A stretch of DNA of 6,302 bases from a bacterium. Lineage in GTDB: Bacteria; Actinomycetota; Acidimicrobiia; Acidimicrobiales; CATQHL01. Positions 6,080-6,302 of this stretch are shown here, piece by piece. Below the pieces are notes generated by a model. That model saw nothing but the letters and a program-made list of their open reading frames with translations. It searched no databases and was not told the origin of the DNA. The DNA is taken from the NCBI GenBank assembly GCA_028819945.1, contig JAPPKQ010000162.1, positions 670 through 6,971 of the forward strand, in the 5' to 3' direction. The number at the start of each line of letters is the position of its first letter. Within the stretch, counting starts at the first letter, position 1. Position numbers and translations under genes: made by a program.

Positions 6080-6302
6080 ATGATGCTCCGCAAGCTCTTG
6101 CGACCATTCGCCGTTGCGCTGGCAGTGGCTCTCGTCGCCCCCCCCGGGCGCGGGGCCGAGGGCGGCCGGGGGGGGGACCCCCCCCCCCCCACCCCCGCGG
6201 GGGGGCCCGCGCCCCCCCGCGCCCCGCGCCCCCCGCCGGGCCCCCCCCCAAAAAAAAAGGAGGGGCCCCACCCCCCCAACCCCCCGGGGCCAACCCCGGT
6301 AA
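6080..6302 (+). CDS. Start of an exported protein (signal peptide only; 3' part lost in low-quality sequence)
   Basis: Two tandem ATGs (6080, 6083) follow a strong ribosome binding site. The readable N-terminus is MMLRKLLRPFAVALAVALVA: a positively charged start (R4, K5, R8) followed by a hydrophobic alanine/valine/leucine helix, a textbook Sec signal peptide. Only about 20 codons (6080-6139) can be trusted; after that the DNA is C/G/A homopolymer and the translation is meaningless proline, glycine and arginine. No lipobox cysteine or mature domain is visible. Its divergent position beside a sugar-acid-type enolase-superfamily gene would suit an ABC or TRAP solute-binding protein, but this is inference only; any secreted protein would look the same. 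Confidence 0.55.
   Translation, partial: MMLRKLLRPFAVALAVALVAPPGRGAEGGRGGDPPPPTPAGGPAPPRAPRPPPGPPPKKKEGPHPPNPPGPTPV
6136..6302. other. Degraded low-complexity contig end, likely sequencing or assembly artefact
   Basis: From 6136 to 6299 there is not a single T, against an even spread in the rest of the window. The stretch is built of C and G runs of up to a dozen or more bases plus an A run around 6250-6258. It begins abruptly inside a signal-peptide coding sequence. This is the pattern of a failing read tail or a consensus built from poor reads, not of a natural repeat. Apparent reading frames across it should be ignored. Confidence 0.8.

Noticed and set aside
6175..6258. Homopolymer runs considered as a natural low-complexity repeat or G-quadruplex region
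   Set aside because: The complete lack of T and the sudden onset inside a coding sequence fit poor sequence better than a real element.
5844..6293. Minus-strand frames running through the right end
   Set aside because: Their glycine/proline-rich sequence comes from the degraded homopolymer stretch.
1..6302. CRISPR arrays, tRNA or rRNA genes, insertion sequences, toxin-antitoxin or phage genes
   Set aside because: I saw no repeat-spacer pattern, cloverleaf-like sequence, rRNA segments, transposase or integrase motifs, or terminal inverted repeats in the window.

Overview
The window is a GC-rich bacterial fragment with dense, short-spaced genes, GTG as well as ATG starts and AAGGAG-type ribosome binding sites. 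Composition and gene content suit a high-GC actinobacterium-like organism (for example an Acidimicrobiia-type environmental genome), but no marker here settles the phylum. The right end decays into T-free C/G/A homopolymer runs, which looks like a poor-quality contig end rather than biology.

Layout: (1) bases 1-1028, + strand, the C-terminal three quarters of cysteinyl-tRNA synthetase, cut by the window edge; (2) 1036-2118, +, a kinase-fold phosphotransferase of the APH/EcKinase type, 7 bases behind cysS; (3) 2193-3449, +, a class III CoA-transferase that strongly resembles 2-methylfumaryl-CoA isomerase (Mct) of the 3-hydroxypropionate bi-cycle; (4) 3486-4568, +, a Gfo/Idh/MocA-family NAD(P)-dependent oxidoreductase; (5) 4708-5832, - strand, a mandelate racemase-type enolase-superfamily enzyme, convergent with gene 4; (6) 5833-6079, a divergent control region with overlapping inverted repeats; (7) from 6080, +, the start of an exported protein with a strong ribosome binding site and signal peptide, lost in the degraded end.

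Genes 2-4 can be read as one co-directional run continuing from cysS, although a 74-base gap with a perfect palindrome separates gene 2 from gene 3. Genes 3, 4 and 5 belong to families that act on acyl-CoA, sugar/polyol and hydroxy-acid substrates, so the block behind the housekeeping cysS looks like a small catabolic cluster for an unknown organic acid or sugar acid. The exported protein at the right could be a solute-binding protein for it, but too little is left to say. The most notable point is the Mct-like enzyme without its usual 3-hydroxypropionate-cycle partners in view.
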